Assembly: GCF_000150275.1 (NCBI RefSeq)
Contig: NW_002060944.1
Span: forward strand, 6,051,102 to 6,115,101
Direction of reading: 5' to 3'
Length of the DNA: 64,000 nucleotides
DNA from: Trichoplax adhaerens
Lineage: Eukaryota > Placozoa > Uniplacotomia > Trichoplacea > Trichoplacidae
A program made the position numbers and the translations under genes. Positions 61,717 to 64,000 of the stretch are shown here, piece after piece. Each line of letters begins with the position of its first letter. The stretch's first letter is position 1. The notes beneath the pieces were generated by a model that saw nothing but the letters and a program-made list of their open reading frames with translations, had not been told where the DNA came from and ran no database searches.

Positions 61717-63797
61717 ATGGAGTTTCAACAACGAACTGTTATGCCTTATAGAGATAATGAAAGGCGCACTGTTAAAGTTAAATTTTATAAAAATGGGGAT
61801 CAATACTTTCAAGGACTACCAATGAATATTTCAATCAATCGATATCGTAGTATGGAGGCATTACTCAATGAATTAACACGCTCTATTTCCTTACCTCGCG
61901 GTGTTCGCTATGTGATGACGCCCGATAATGGCAAGAAAATACAAAGCGTCCATGAATTACAAGACGGCAAAGCTTACATCTGTTCCAGTTTCAATTCGTT
62001 AAGTAAAATAGAATATGGTAAAGCTGCTCGACCTGCCTGGCGTCCAAATACTAAACTAGCACCATTAGGTGCAAAACCAGTTGNNNNNNNNNNNNNNNNN
62101 NNNNNNNNNNNNNNNNNNNNNNNNNNNNNNNNNNNNNNNNNNNNNNNNNNNNNNNNNNNNNNNNNNNNNNNNNNNNNNNNNNNNNNNNNNNNNNNNNNNN
62201 NNNNNNNNNNNNNNNNNNNNNNNNNNNNNNNNNNNNNNNNNNNNNNNNNNNNNNNNNNNNNNNNNNNNNNNNNNNNNNNNNNNNNNNNNNNNNNNNNNNN
62301 NNNNNNNNNNNNNNNNNNNNNNNNNNNNNNNTATATACAACAAATGGCAAGGCGCTACGCGAGTTGTCGGAAATGTTGGGATCAGATAAGATTTTCATTG
62401 CTGTTGGATCAGAAGGTTTAAAAATGTCTGATCTTGAAGAAATTATGGAAGAAGTTCGTAATTTGCCTGGAAATAATGGCTCTATTTCTCATGGTGCATC
62501 TAGTTTTGGTAATAAAAAACCAATTTTAAAACCAATAGGCCAGGAAAAAAACAATCCTCAATCTCATCAACCTGTAAAAACCGATGATTCAACTAAAAGA
62601 GCCTCAAGAAATCGAGTAGCAGATACCGCTGACATATCAAGAGTTTCCAATGCCAACGATTTAACTAAATCCTCAAATAACAAATTAGCTGATACTACAC
62701 AGAAATCAAGAGCTTCAAGTGATACACTTTCTGAAAAAATGCCATTAACAAATCAAAATATTGAGAAGGATACTTATGAAAACGAAAAGGATATTGATGA
62801 AAGTGAGAAGAATGAAGATCAAGTTGACAAACAAGCATCAAACGACGATATCTTTAGTCCCGTCAAGGATACGGTTACAGATGGCGATGTTGATACACAC
62901 TCTGAAAAAATGCCATTAACAAATCAAAATATTGAGAAGGATATTGATGAAAACGAAAAGGATTTTAACGAAAGCGAAAAGGATATTGATGAAAGTGAGA
63001 AGAATGAAGATAGAGTTGACAAGCAAGCATCAAACGACGATATCTTTAGTCATGTCAAGGATACGGTTACAGATGGTGATGTTTTCGATGCTACTGCAGA
63101 TATAGAAAAGGAGGAAGAAAGCAAATCGAACAAAGATAATCTAGATCGATCTTCTATCCATGGCGAAGATAATCACGAGCGATCCTCTGTCCACAACGAA
63201 GATAATGGAATAAATTTAAATCAAGAAAAAGCGGGCGATAACGAGGAAAAGGAAGACACAAACAACGTTAAAGATCCTGCTACGCCTGTAAAACTGGGGG
63301 ATACGTTTATAAATAAAGTCAATAATGAAAATATTAATAAATCTGCTGGTAGAAATACCCCTGAAAATAATGAACCTTTACCTAATCGAGAGGGAACTTA
63401 TGAAGATTATTATGTCAAAGGGAATATAATTGGGGATGGTAATTTTGCTGAAGTGTTTCACTGCGTTGAGCAAGATACATTGGTAGAATATGCCTTGAAA
63501 TTAGTCCATAAAAGCAAAATCAAAGGCAAGGAAAGCATGATCCAAGATGAGATTAACATCATGAAAAAATGTCGTCATAAAAATATTATACGATTGATTG
63601 AAGTATTCGACACTCAGATAGAGATCCAATTAGTTATGGAACTAGTAAAAGGTGGTGATTTATTCGATCTTATCTCCGATGTTTCAAAATTTACCGAATT
63701 TGAAGCTAGTGGATTAATTGGAGATTTGGCGGCTGCTCTGCAGTACCTCCATAAACGAAGCATTATTCATCGCGATCTAAAACCAGAAAATTTATTA
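61717..63797 (+). CDS. DCLK: doublecortin-like kinase, 3'-partial with assembly gap
   Basis: Microtubule-binding Ser/Thr kinase of the CaMK group. The visible coding sequence runs from the ATG at 61717 to a donor at 63797 (GAAAATTTATTA|GTAAGT), with 62084-62331 unsequenced. Before the gap is the first doublecortin domain (about residues 15-110: VKVKFYKNGDQYFQGL, YRSMEALLNELT, GVRYVMTPDNGKKI). After it is the end of the second domain (YTTNGKALRELSEMLGSDKI, FIAVG). A long acidic linker follows, with an internal 57-residue duplication. The kinase domain begins near 63405: glycine loop GDGNFAEV, YALKLV with the ATP-binding Lys, MELVKGGDLFDLI, and catalytic loop HRDLKPEN. The activation loop, C-lobe and stop lie beyond the window. 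The reading frame changes by two bases across the gap, so the N count is not the true length or an intron lies in it. Confidence 0.93.
62084..62331. other. assembly gap (248 N)
   Basis: A run of 248 N falls inside the DCLK coding region, between doublecortin domain 1 and the end of domain 2. The correct downstream frame (codon TAT at 62334) is offset by 2 from the upstream frame. Confidence 1.
62730..63085 (+). repeat. 171-bp coding tandem duplication in DCLK linker
   Basis: TCTGAAAAAATGCCATTAAC starts at 62730 and again at 62901. The two copies encode SEKMPLTNQNIEKD... through KDTVTDGDV and are nearly identical. Copy 2 carries an extra short internal KDFNESE-type unit. Upstream, a weaker repeat of about 25 residues (STKRASRNRVADTADIS and LTKSSNNKLADTTQKS) is also visible. 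Confidence 0.9.
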
Positions 63798-64000
63798 GTA
63801 AGTTGTGGTAATTCAACTGATTCTACTTGGATATGATAATTTGTGACAATCTGTTTGGCTGCTTAATTATTCGATAAGTTTATCCTCATCAATGCATGCT
63901 ACTCAATAAAATTCTGTTCGTTAGTATTTGATAGACTTGTAGGATATAGGATGTTGCTCTATTCGATTTATTGCGAAAATTATTGTTAGTTACATCTATT
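63798..64000 (+). other. intron of DCLK, continuing past the window
   Basis: Begins at the GTAAGT donor after the catalytic-loop codons. The in-frame stop at 63834 is intronic. No acceptor with kinase subdomain VII coding sequence is seen before the window ends. Confidence 0.85.

Noticed and set aside
1-64000. CRISPR arrays, bacterial operons, tRNA or rRNA genes, integrated viral genes
   Set aside because: Searched by eye on both strands. The repeats present are palindromic or satellite-like without spacer-repeat structure, all genes are intron-bearing metazoan types or their kin, and no cloverleaf or viral coding signal was recognised.

Overview
The window is nuclear DNA of an early-branching animal. 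It is AT-rich, with short GT-AG introns (mostly about 70 to 300 bp, in every gene but one). It encodes metazoan-type proteins: a polycystin-1-like receptor-channel, a doublecortin-like kinase, an annexin, a TAX1BP1/CALCOCO-type autophagy receptor and WDSUB1. Gene density is about one per 6 kb. Together this fits a placozoan (Trichoplax/Hoilungia type) best. That assignment is an inference from composition and gene content, not a search result. A run of N at 62084-62331 shows this is a draft assembly. I see no bacterial operon, CRISPR array, tRNA, rRNA or intact transposon.

Layout: pyruvate dehydrogenase kinase (+, 2052-4420, first exon not in view) runs tail-to-tail into mitochondrial methionine aminopeptidase METAP1D (-, 4949-7366). 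A 1.8 kb intergenic block follows, packed with GTACAGTAC-type palindromes and small foldback elements. It leads into the V-ATPase subunit a gene (+, 9190-15497, 24 exons). Next is an intronless SKICH/coiled-coil/UBZ autophagy-receptor gene (-, 16829-18934), then WDSUB1 (+, 22003-26038), ribulose-phosphate 3-epimerase (-, 27054-29525, possible N-terminal extension to 29798), a deoxynucleoside kinase (-, 31700-33396) and an annexin (+, 35549-38767). A 13.6 kb polycystin-1-like gene (-, 40491-54059, about 2708 aa) is followed by a stand-alone MSP-domain protein (+, 56587-57760). A degenerate ~174-bp satellite lies at about 59.1-60.2 kb. The window ends inside a doublecortin-like kinase gene (+, from 61717).

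I assembled the spliced models by hand from GT-AG sites and family alignment remembered from general knowledge. All ten complete models close in frame: METAP1D 348 aa, V-ATPase a 849 aa, autophagy receptor 701 aa, WDSUB1 484 aa, RPE 227 aa, dNK 290 or 257 aa, annexin 318 aa, polycystin-1-like 2708 aa, MSP protein 132 aa, plus the 369-aa visible part of PDK, which also closes once one upstream base is added. The genes form no pathway; they are an ordinary run of unrelated metazoan genes. Several have mitochondrial links (PDK, METAP1D, possibly alternative-start RPE and dNK).

The observations most worth following up are: a cyclin-B-like destruction box in the N-terminal tail of the deoxynucleoside kinase; a canonical aromatic LIR core where the vertebrate autophagy receptors carry the atypical CLIR; an MSP-only VAP relative with both FFAT-contact positions changed to Leu; a 75-bp stop-free in-frame intron in the V-ATPase gene; a pore-loop Arg in the polycystin-like protein; a two-unit higher-order satellite; and the GTACAGTAC palindrome family.
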